13,449 nt of DNA, from the NCBI GenBank assembly GCA_902783765.1, contig CACZSB010000126.1, positions 1 to 13,449 of the forward strand. Reading direction: 5' to 3'. The stretch is from an uncultured Lachnospiraceae bacterium. GTDB taxonomy: Bacteria > Bacillota > Clostridia > Lachnospirales > Lachnospiraceae. Shown one piece after another: positions 1 to 9,809 of the stretch. The position numbers and the translations under genes are program-made. Position 1 is the stretch's first letter; each line of letters opens with the position of its first letter. Under the pieces are notes generated by a model, which saw nothing but the letters and a program-made list of their open reading frames with translations, was not told the origin of the DNA and ran no database searches.

Positions 1-1485
1 ACCTGGGAAGGCTATAACTACGAGGACGCGGTGCTCCTTAGCGAGCGTCTTTTAAAGGATGATGTTTATACATCCATCCATATTGAGGAATACGAGACCG
101 AGGCCCGGGATACCAAGCTGGGACCGGAGGAAATCACCCGGGACGTGCCCGGCGTGGGCGAGGATTCCTTAAAGGATCTGGATGATCGGGGTATTATCCG
201 TATCGGCGCCGAGGTCCGCACCGGAGATATTCTGGTGGGCAAGGTCACCCCCAAGGGGGAAACGGAGCTCACGGCGGAAGAGAGGCTCCTGCGGGCTATT
301 TTCGGTGAAAAGGCCCGGGAAGTGCGGGATACTTCCCTGAAGGTGCCCCACGGCGCCTACGGGGTGGTGCTGGATACCAAGGTCTTCACCCGGGAAGCGG
401 GAGACGATCTGCCCCCCGGTGTCAATATGAGCGTGCGCATTTATGTGGCCCAGAAGCGGAAAATCTCCGTGGGCGACAAGATGAGCGGCCGGCACGGAAA
501 CAAGGGCGTGGTGTCCCGTATCCTGCCGGTGGAGGATATGCCCTTCCTGCCCAACGGCCGGCCCCTGGATATCGTTTTGAATCCCCTGGGCGTGCCTAGC
601 CGTATGAATATCGGTCAGGTGCTGGAAACTCACTTCTCCCTGGCCAGCGAAATCCTGGGCTTTAAGGTTTCCACGCCGGTCTTTGACGGGGCCAAGGAGG
701 TGGATATCGCCGACACCCTGGAAATGGCCAACGATTATGTGAACACGGAGTGGAGCGAGTTCGAAAAGAAATACAAGAAGCTGCTGCTGCCGGAGGTTAT
801 GGATTATCTGGGCTCTCATCTGGAGCACCGGGATCTCTGGAAAGGGGTTCCCATTTCCCGAGACGGCAAGGTAGAGCTGCGGGACGGCCGCACCGGCGAA
901 CCCTTCGACGGACGGGTCACCATCGGTCACATGCATTACCTGAAGCTGCACCACCTGGTGGACGATAAGATCCATGCCCGTTCCACCGGCCCTTACTCCC
1001 TGGTAACCCAGCAGCCCCTGGGGGGCAAGGCCCAGTTCGGCGGCCAGCGCTTCGGAGAAATGGAAGTCTGGGCCCTGGAAGCCTACGGCGCGGCCTATAC
1101 CCTGCAGGAGATTCTGACGGTAAAATCCGACGACGTGGTGGGCCGGGTCAAGACCTATGAATCCATTATTAAAGGTACCAACATCCCCACCCCTTCCGTA
1201 CCGGAATCCTTTAAGGTGCTCTTAAAGGAACTCCAGTCCCTGGGTCTTGACATGACCCTGTTGCTGGATGACGGCACCGAAGTGGAAGTGAAGGAAAATG
1301 TGGAATATACGGAACGGGATTTCCGGGCTGTAATCGAAGGCAACCGAGACTTCCTCCGGAACAAGGAGGAAAATTACGGGGCCTACGGCTTCCAGCAGCA
1401 GAGCTTTAACGAGCAGGGCGAGCTGGAGGAAATCGAGGCGGAGGAAGCCTACGATGGACAGTCCGAAGAGGACCTGGACGATTAA
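1..1485 (+). CDS. rpoB: RNA polymerase beta subunit, C-terminal part (5' end outside window)
   Basis: The open frame runs from base 1 (reading TWEGYNYEDAVLLSERL) to TAA at 1483-1485, so 494 codons are present and the N-terminal portion, including the rifampicin region, lies upstream of the window. The beta subunit forms the active-centre cleft of RNA polymerase with beta prime. The highly conserved block GDKMSGRHGNKG is seen at about 472-507; its two lysines (478-480 and 502-504) correspond to the active-site lysines of the family. It is followed by the conserved PNGRPLDIVLNPLGVPSRMN stretch and, near 1010-1060, QPLGGKAQFGGQRFGEMEVW, which contacts beta prime. The end is a strongly acidic tail (roughly 1420-1482). 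rpoC begins 18 bp after the stop with its own ribosome binding site, the usual rpoBC operon arrangement. Identity is certain; no frameshift or insertion is visible. Confidence 0.98.
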   Translation, partial: TWEGYNYEDAVLLSERLLKDDVYTSIHIEEYETEARDTKLGPEEITRDVPGVGEDSLKDLDDRGIIRIGAEVRTGDILVGKVTPKGETELTAEERLLRAIFGEKAREVRDTSLKVPHGAYGVVLDTKVFTREAGDDLPPGVNMSVRIYVAQKRKISVGDKMSGRHGNKGVVSRILPVEDMPFLPNGRPLDIVLNPLGVPSRMNIGQVLETHFSLASEILGFKVSTPVFDGAKEVDIADTLEMANDYVNTEWSEFEKKYKKLLLPEVMDYLGSHLEHRDLWKGVPISRDGKVELRDGRTGEPFDGRVTIGHMHYLKLHHLVDDKIHARSTGPYSLVTQQPLGGKAQFGGQRFGEMEVWALEAYGAAYTLQEILTVKSDDVVGRVKTYESIIKGTNIPTPSVPESFKVLLKELQSLGLDMTLLLDDGTEVEVKENVEYTERDFRAVIEGNRDFLRNKEENYGAYGFQQQSFNEQGELEEIEAEEAYDGQSEEDLDD

Positions 1486-1503
1486 AGAAGGGAGATCATA
1501 ACT

Positions 1504-5103
<3,600 letters not shown>

Positions 5104-5116
5104 AGGACATTACAGG

Positions 5117-5148
5117 GCGCAGGAGGCAGTAGCTTCCTGCGCTTTTTT
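5117..5148 (+). terminator. Rho-independent terminator of rpoBC
   Basis: An 11-bp stem pairs GCGCAGGAGGC (5117-5127) with GCTTCCTGCGC (5132-5142), with one G-U wobble, around a 4-base loop, and is followed directly by six T residues (5143-5148). It lies 14 bp after the rpoC stop codon. The run of T is on the plus strand, so it acts on rpoBC transcripts. Only 17 bp separate it from the ecfA1 start and no promoter fits there, so ecfA1 is probably reached by partial read-through or from a promoter inside the rpoC 3' end. Confidence 0.93.
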
Positions 5149-5165
5149 CTTAGGACGGATACGAT

Positions 5166-6044
5166 ATGCCGCTGATACGGGCAGAGCATCTTGCTTATGA
5201 ATATCTGCTTTTAGACGAGGAGCAGGAAACAGAAGAGAAAAAAACAGCGCTGAAGGGGCTGGATTTTTCCGTGGAAAAAGGCGAATATATTGCCATTTTA
5301 GGCCGGAACGGCTCCGGGAAATCCACCCTGGCCCGGCATATCAATGCCCTGCTTTTTCCCACAGAGGGCACGGTATGGGTGAAGGATATGCGCACGGATG
5401 ATGAATCCCGCCTTTGGGACATTCGCAGCAGCGCTGGTATGGTTTTCCAGAATCCGGATAATCAAATCGTAGCCACGGTGGTGGAAGAGGATGTGGGCTT
5501 CGGGCCGGAAAACATCGGTGTGCCCACGGAGGAAATCTGGCAGCGGGTCCGGGCCTCTCTTCAGGCCGTGGGTATGGGCGAAAAGGGGAGCAGTGCGCCC
5601 CACCGGCTTTCCGGGGGACAAAAGCAGCGGGTGGCCATTGCCGGGGTCCTGGCCATGGAGCCGGAATGCATCGTATTTGATGAGGCCACTGCCATGCTGG
5701 ATCCCAAGGGCCGCCGGGAGGTGCTGGAGGCCATACAGAAACTGAATCAGGAAAAGGGCATCACCGTACTGCTGATCACCCACTATATGGAAGAAGCGGC
5801 CCTGGCCGGCCGGATTATGGTAATGGACCAGGGATCGTTGGTGATGGACGGGACGCCGAGGGATATTTTTTCCCGAAGTGAGGATCTGAAAGCCCTGGGA
5901 TTGACGGTCCCCCCTGTGACGGCCCTGGCGGACCGGCTGATAGAGGCTGGACTGCCGCTGCCCAAGGGCATCCACCAGGAAACCCAGCTGGTTCAGGCAG
6001 TGGCCAATCTTTATAAGGGAAGGGGGGAGACACATGGGGCTTAA
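5166..6044 (+). CDS. ecfA1: ECF transporter ATPase EcfA1
   Basis: ATP-binding subunit of the energy-coupling-factor module that powers uptake of vitamins or metal ions through exchangeable S components. The 292-residue protein has Walker A GRNGSGKST (46-54), Q-loop Gln95, signature LSGGQ (148-152), Walker B with Asp172 and Glu173 followed by the D-loop TAMLDP, and the switch His206. The wording FDEATAMLDP and the C-terminal extension are typical of the A1 rather than the A2 paralogue. An AGGA at 5152-5155 precedes the ATG. The gene overlaps ecfA2 by 11 bp, so the two ATPases are translationally linked, as expected for a 1:1 heterodimer. The usual third partner ecfT does not follow directly: an antisense gene intervenes. 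No S component lies in the window, so the substrate is unknown. Confidence 0.95.
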   Translation: MPLIRAEHLAYEYLLLDEEQETEEKKTALKGLDFSVEKGEYIAILGRNGSGKSTLARHINALLFPTEGTVWVKDMRTDDESRLWDIRSSAGMVFQNPDNQIVATVVEEDVGFGPENIGVPTEEIWQRVRASLQAVGMGEKGSSAPHRLSGGQKQRVAIAGVLAMEPECIVFDEATAMLDPKGRREVLEAIQKLNQEKGITVLLITHYMEEAALAGRIMVMDQGSLVMDGTPRDIFSRSEDLKALGLTVPPVTALADRLIEAGLPLPKGIHQETQLVQAVANLYKGRGETHGA

Positions 6045-6900
6045 ACTGGAAGAAGTGTCTTATGTTTATGAACCCGGAACCCCCATGGAGACCCGGGCTT
6101 TGGAGCCCGTTTCCCTCTCCGTGGAGCCAGGAGAGGTGCTGGCCATCATCGGTGCCACAGGCTCCGGAAAATCCACATTGATCCAGATGATGAACGGGCT
6201 CAATCGCCCCAGTTCGGGACGGGTTTTGTTTCATGGTCAGGATATTTTTGAAGAAAAATACGACCGGCGGCAGCTTAGGAGCCGGGTGGGACTGGTATTT
6301 CAGTATCCGGAATATCAGCTTTTTGAAACCAATGTCCTGAAGGATATTTGCTTCGGGCCCCGGAATCAGGGCCTTTCGGAGGAAGTTTGCCTGGAACGGG
6401 CCCGCCGGGCCATGGCTGTGGTGGGGCTTTCCCAGGCATATGAAAATCGTTCCCCCTTTGAGCTTTCCGGGGGAGAAAAGCGCCGGGCGGCCATTGCGGG
6501 GGTGCTGGCCATGGAGCCGGAAATATTGATTCTGGATGAACCCACCGCCGGTCTGGACCCCCAGGGCCGGGAGGAATTGATGTCCGAGCTCATGGCCCTG
6601 AAGCAGCAGGCGGGGCTGGGTATTGTACTGGTTTCCCATAGTATGGAAGAAGTGGCTAAGCTGGCGGACCGGATTATCATACTATCCCGGGGCAGGCTTC
6701 TGTTTTCCGGCCTGGCGCGGGAGGTGTTTTCCCGGGGAGAGCTGTTGCAGGAAGCGGGTCTGGACCTGCCGGCAGCGGGCCGGATTCTGAGCCGATTAAA
6801 AGAAACAGGGCTTCCGCTTGAAACGGACGCCCTGACCATAGATGAAGCTTTAAACCGGATTATGGCGCTTTTTTCAGCCCCCGGCCAAAAGCAGGAATAA
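6034..6900 (+). CDS. ecfA2: ECF transporter ATPase EcfA2
   Basis: Second ATPase of the ECF module, 288 residues. Walker A GATGSGKST is at 40-48, the Q-loop Gln at 90 (VFQYPEYQLFE), the signature LSGGE at 144-148 with Glu in place of Gln (typical of A2), Walker B Asp168-Glu169 followed by PTAGLDP, and the switch His202. The start ATG lies within the end of ecfA1 and is preceded by AGGGGGGAG (6020-6028). It is a clear paralogue of EcfA1, sharing IAGVLAMEPE after the signature. Its last 27 bp overlap the 3' end of the convergent Gate-domain gene, and no intrinsic terminator is visible at the junction. It is expected at the cytoplasmic face, contacting one coupling helix of EcfT. Confidence 0.95.
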   Translation: MGLKLEEVSYVYEPGTPMETRALEPVSLSVEPGEVLAIIGATGSGKSTLIQMMNGLNRPSSGRVLFHGQDIFEEKYDRRQLRSRVGLVFQYPEYQLFETNVLKDICFGPRNQGLSEEVCLERARRAMAVVGLSQAYENRSPFELSGGEKRRAAIAGVLAMEPEILILDEPTAGLDPQGREELMSELMALKQQAGLGIVLVSHSMEEVAKLADRIIILSRGRLLFSGLAREVFSRGELLQEAGLDLPAAGRILSRLKETGLPLETDALTIDEALNRIMALFSAPGQKQE

Positions 6901-8073
6901 ACGGAAAATCCAGTTGGCGGCAACGCCCGCAGCCAGGCCGCCAATGGTATGACTGATAATGGCCTTGCCGGTCAGGTCCGGTCTCTTTAAGGCCTGCATC
7001 ATGGATGCATGGGTGCTCAGATATCCGCTCCAGCACATGCACATGGCGGTGAATACCGAAATATCATGGGCATTAACCAGCCCCGCATAGCTCATATCCC
7101 GCACAATGCCTGTGGCGGCCCCGGCGGAGCCTAAGGCCGTGATGGGTACGGCAATGGCCTCGGTGGAAGAGAAGCCGAAAAGAGGCTGCAGCAGGAAGTT
7201 CAGCTTTTCCGCAATACGGGGCAGCAGGGCAATGCCTTCATAGGCGGCACCGGTATAGCTGCCATCTGCAGAGGGGCCCTTGGTAATAATCATCACCAGG
7301 GTGCAGACCACCACCACCCCGGGAATAATAGACAAACCGATTTCCACGCCGCCCTTTCCCCCGTGGAGGGAGGCATTTAAGACCCGCATGCCCAGACTGG
7401 GCTTTTTCTTTTTCCGGCGGCTCATGTGATGCATCAGGGGGAAATGTTCCTCCATGGTCACATGCACATCCTCCGCATATTCATCCTCCCCGAATTCCTT
7501 TTTGGTTTGACGAATCATCAGACGGGTGCTGACAATACTGCCGATTACCGCCCCCAGATTGCCGATCAGCACCGCCGCCACCAGGTGGGAATCCTGAATG
7601 GTCAGACCCAGCATAAAGGTGGAAACTATGATTCCCATACCGAAAGCGGTGCCTAAATTGGTAAGGGCATAAAACTGATACTTTTTAAAATACTTCCGAA
7701 AGCCCCGTTCCTCCGCCAGGGATAAAATGGCGGGATTATCGGACAGATACGTGGATACCACCCCCAGGGCCGCCGCGCCGGGCAGACCGTACAGGGGCCG
7801 CATCAGGGGGTTTAGGAGTCTGTTTAACATCTTCACCACCCCGAACTCCGTAAGCAGAGCGTCCAGGGCACCCATGATAACGGCAATGGCCATGATATAA
7901 AAGCAGGTGTCAATCAGCAGGGCAAAGGCCGTATTCATGACGGTCTTGAGAAAATTGGCCAGTCCCATAATCAGGGAAAGCCCGCTGATGCAGCCGATAA
8001 GCAGCAGGAGAAAGATAATGGGTGTCAGGGGAGATTGCTCTCTGGTATCCTGGGAGTCGGGATGGGCTTCCAT
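6874..8073 (-). CDS. Gate-domain (nucleoside recognition) multi-pass membrane protein
   Basis: A 399-residue integral membrane protein with hydrophobic segments near residues 18-38, 48-68, 97-112, 137-157, 163-183, 245-265, 300-320, 335-355 and 370-395, and a charged loop at about 186-235 ending in a KKKKP stretch. Two similar halves (about 40-180 and 240-390), each with a glycine/alanine-rich, Asn/Ser/Thr-containing segment (STYLSDNPAILSLA; STEAIAVPITALGSAG), match the Gate family, which includes SpmA/SpmB and resembles part of concentrative nucleoside transporters. The real substrate or role is not known; a transport or spore-related role is inference. The ATG at 8073 has an AAAAGGA sequence upstream (about 8083-8089). 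The gene runs against its neighbours, splits ecfA1A2 from ecfT, and overlaps the 3' end of ecfA2. Confidence 0.82.
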   Translation of the reverse strand: MEAHPDSQDTREQSPLTPIIFLLLLIGCISGLSLIMGLANFLKTVMNTAFALLIDTCFYIMAIAVIMGALDALLTEFGVVKMLNRLLNPLMRPLYGLPGAAALGVVSTYLSDNPAILSLAEERGFRKYFKKYQFYALTNLGTAFGMGIIVSTFMLGLTIQDSHLVAAVLIGNLGAVIGSIVSTRLMIRQTKKEFGEDEYAEDVHVTMEEHFPLMHHMSRRKKKKPSLGMRVLNASLHGGKGGVEIGLSIIPGVVVVCTLVMIITKGPSADGSYTGAAYEGIALLPRIAEKLNFLLQPLFGFSSTEAIAVPITALGSAGAATGIVRDMSYAGLVNAHDISVFTAMCMCWSGYLSTHASMMQALKRPDLTGKAIISHTIGGLAAGVAANWIFRLFLLLAGG

Positions 8074-8136
8074 ATGGTTTTTCCTTTTGCGTATTCTTTA
8101 TTTTTCTTTTCGAACAAAGCATTCTCACAAGAGCCG

Positions 8137-8165
8137 ACTTTAGCACTTTTCGAAGGGAAATACAA
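8137..8165 (-). promoter_or_regulatory. Possible promoter for the Gate-domain gene
   Basis: Read on the minus strand: TTGTAT (8165-8160), a 17-bp spacer, then TAAAGT (8142-8137) preceded by TG one base upstream, an extended -10 form. The -35 matches consensus at only three of six positions and the -10 at four. The predicted start near 8131 would leave a leader of about 57 nt before the ATG at 8073. This is a weak-to-moderate call. Confidence 0.35.
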
Positions 8166-8197
8166 GCCCTTTTCCCCGCTGAAATTACTTCCGGCCG

Positions 8198-8226
8198 TTG
8201 ACATTCCCCGGCGGGGGAATTATGAT
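8198..8226 (+). promoter_or_regulatory. Strong SigA-type promoter of ecfT
   Basis: TTGACA (8198-8203, perfect consensus), spacer of exactly 17 bp, then TATGAT (8221-8226, five of six). Transcription would be expected to begin 6-8 bases after the -10, at 8232-8234, which coincides with the ATG of ecfT at 8233. The mRNA would therefore be leaderless or nearly so. The spacer is occupied by a perfect dyad, listed separately. If used, this promoter separates ecfT-truA expression from ecfA1A2. Confidence 0.6.
8203..8220. promoter_or_regulatory. Dyad filling the ecfT promoter spacer (operator candidate)
   Basis: ATTCCCC (8203-8209) and GGGGAAT (8214-8220) form a perfect 7+7 bp inverted repeat around GGCG. 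It occupies the spacer between -35 and -10, the position where a bound dimeric repressor would block RNA polymerase. No known regulator is recognised from the sequence. Chance occurrence in GC-rich DNA remains possible. Confidence 0.45.
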
Positions 8227-8232
8227 GTGCCT

Positions 8233-9021
8233 ATGTTCAAAGATCTGACCCTTGGCCAGTATTATCCGGTGGATTCTTTTATGCACCGGCTGGATCCCCG
8301 GGCTAAGCTGCTGGGGACGCTGCTATTTCTCATCTCCCTGTTTGCCGCAGGGGGACTTTTGGCGTACCTGATGGCCTTAAGCTTTCTCAGCTGCCAAATC
8401 GCCCTGTCCCGGATTTCCCTGAAATACATGTTCCGGGGTCTTCGGGGCATCCTGTTTCTGTTACTGTTCAGTGTGGTCCTGAATTTGTTTTTGGTCCCGG
8501 GGGAGGTCCTGTTTTCTTTTTGGTTTTTCCGGATCACCCGGGAGGGTCTGATTCAGGCGGGGAAGATGGGAATTCGGCTGATCATGCTGCTTTTAGGCTC
8601 CTCCCTACTGACTTTCACCACCACTCCCACAGGGATCACCGACGGACTGGAGCAGGGGCTGGGCTTTTTAAAAGTCCTGAAGGTTCCGGTCCATGAAATA
8701 GCCATGATGATGTCCATTGCCCTGCGCTTTATTCCGGTGCTGACCGAGGAATTGGATAAAATCCGCCGGGCTCAGATGGCCCGGGGAGCTGATTTTGAAA
8801 GCGGCAATCTCATGCGGCGGATTAAGGCCATGGTACCGGTGCTGGTGCCCTTGATTATTTCTGCTTTTCGACGGGCGGGGGACCTGGCCACAGCCATGGA
8901 GGCCCGCTGTTACCACGGCGGGGAGGGCCGGACCCGTATGAAACCCCTTCGATTTGCCCAGACGGATTGGCTGTACCTGGGCGTGACCCTGCTATATTTT
9001 GTAGGGATGATTCTTTTGTAG
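8233..9021 (+). CDS. ecfT: ECF transporter transmembrane subunit EcfT
   Basis: Transmembrane coupling subunit of the ECF module, 262 residues from ATG 8233. The N-terminus FKDLTLGQYYPVDS followed by HRLDPRAKL is the family's conserved start. Hydrophobic helices lie near 24-55, 69-90, 108-131, 197-214 and 246-262. The two coupling helices that contact the ATPases carry Ala183-Arg184-Gly185 and Ala224-Arg225-Cys226, the latter followed by YHGGEGRTRMKPL; the second motif has Cys where Gly is classical. Start choice: GTG 8227 (two residues longer) is better spaced from GGGGGA at 8213-8218, but it lies upstream of the transcription start predicted from TTGACA-N17-TATGAT. The frame stays open to 8035, but that upstream part reads across the opposite gene's leader and is not EcfT-like. 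truA follows 8 bp after the stop. Confidence 0.92.
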   Translation: MFKDLTLGQYYPVDSFMHRLDPRAKLLGTLLFLISLFAAGGLLAYLMALSFLSCQIALSRISLKYMFRGLRGILFLLLFSVVLNLFLVPGEVLFSFWFFRITREGLIQAGKMGIRLIMLLLGSSLLTFTTTPTGITDGLEQGLGFLKVLKVPVHEIAMMMSIALRFIPVLTEELDKIRRAQMARGADFESGNLMRRIKAMVPVLVPLIISAFRRAGDLATAMEARCYHGGEGRTRMKPLRFAQTDWLYLGVTLLYFVGMILL

Positions 9022-9029
9022 GAGGGGCC

Positions 9030-9806
9030 ATGGGACGGATTATGCTGGAAGTGGCCTATGACGGCAGCGCCTATCACGGCTGGCAGATGGAGCCCGGTGT
9101 ACCCACGGTGGAATCCTGCCTGAATGCCGCCCTGGAACGGCTGACAGGGGAAAGGATTCAGGTTTCCGGGGCTTCCCGCACGGATGCGGGGGTTCATGCC
9201 CTGGGCAATTTATGCGTGCTGGATACGGAATCTCCCATCCCCCCGGCGCGTATGGGAGCGGCGCTGCAAGCGTACTTGCCACCGGATATCGTTATTCGGG
9301 ATTCCCGGGCCGTGGCGGCGGATTTCCATCCCCGCTTCTGCGACTCTGTGAAGGAATATGAATACACCCTTTACCGGGACCCCAAAGCGAATCCCCTGGT
9401 GCGGAACCGGAGCTGGCATATATACCGGCATCTGGATCCCGAGGCCATGGCCCGGGGCGGGGCCCAGATGGTGGGAGAGCAGGATTTTGCTTCTTTCTGC
9501 GCCGCCGGTGCCCAGGTGAGCTCCACGGTGCGGCGGATTCTTTCCCTGGACATCCGGGAGGAGGGCCCCTTTTTAATAATCAATGTACGGGGCAACGGTT
9601 TTTTGTATAATATGGTACGGATCATCAGCGGCACCTTGGTGCAGCTGGGACTGGGCAGATGGCCGGTGGAGAGGGTTTCGCAGATTATAGCGGCCCGGGA
9701 CCGGTCTCAGGCGGGCCCCACGGCGCCGCCCCAGGGTCTGTGCCTGATGAAGATAGATTTGTTTCCGGCAGGATATCCCGAAGGCCTGTGGAAAGAGGGG
9801 AGGTAA
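9030..9806 (+). CDS. truA: tRNA pseudouridine synthase A
   Basis: 258-residue TruA, which converts uridines 38-40 of the tRNA anticodon stem-loop to pseudouridine in the cytoplasm. The catalytic aspartate is Asp52 in SRTDAGVHALGN (49-60). The family blocks FHPRF (99-103), the conserved Tyr110 region (KEYEYTLYRD) and GNGFLYNMVRIISGTL (188-202) are all present. Ser49 stands where many TruA proteins have Gly (GRTDAGVHA), and Asn60 where Gln is common; I recall this pattern from the second TruA copy of some Clostridia. The start follows AGGAGGGG, which overlaps the ecfT stop, giving a rather short spacing; Met5 (9042) is an alternative but would remove the conserved first strand. Linkage to ecfT is widespread in Bacillota. 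A second truA elsewhere in the genome is possible. Confidence 0.95.
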   Translation: MGRIMLEVAYDGSAYHGWQMEPGVPTVESCLNAALERLTGERIQVSGASRTDAGVHALGNLCVLDTESPIPPARMGAALQAYLPPDIVIRDSRAVAADFHPRFCDSVKEYEYTLYRDPKANPLVRNRSWHIYRHLDPEAMARGGAQMVGEQDFASFCAAGAQVSSTVRRILSLDIREEGPFLIINVRGNGFLYNMVRIISGTLVQLGLGRWPVERVSQIIAARDRSQAGPTAPPQGLCLMKIDLFPAGYPEGLWKEGR

Positions 9807-9809
9807 AAG

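Noticed and set aside
169..975. Minus-strand open frame of 268 codons opposite rpoB
   Set aside because: Shadow of the conserved rpoB reading frame; no ribosome binding site or protein motif supports it.
5143..5165. Promoter for ecfA1 using TACGAT at 5160-5165
   Set aside because: No -35 box at the right distance (CTGCGC at 5137-5142), and the transcript would begin inside the coding region.
5298..6639. Minus-strand open frames (about 245 and 274 codons) opposite ecfA1 and ecfA2
   Set aside because: Both are antisense to clear ATPase genes and have no family features. That similar shadows appear in the two places reflects the paralogy of ecfA1 and ecfA2.
6860..6880. Terminator at the T-run 6869-6874 near the end of ecfA2
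   Set aside because: No stem precedes the T-run; the bases are codons of ecfA2.
8035..8232. N-terminal extension of ecfT by 66 residues
   Set aside because: The frame is open but the sequence crosses the leader and start of the divergent Gate gene, and the conserved EcfT N-terminus begins at 8233 (or 8227).
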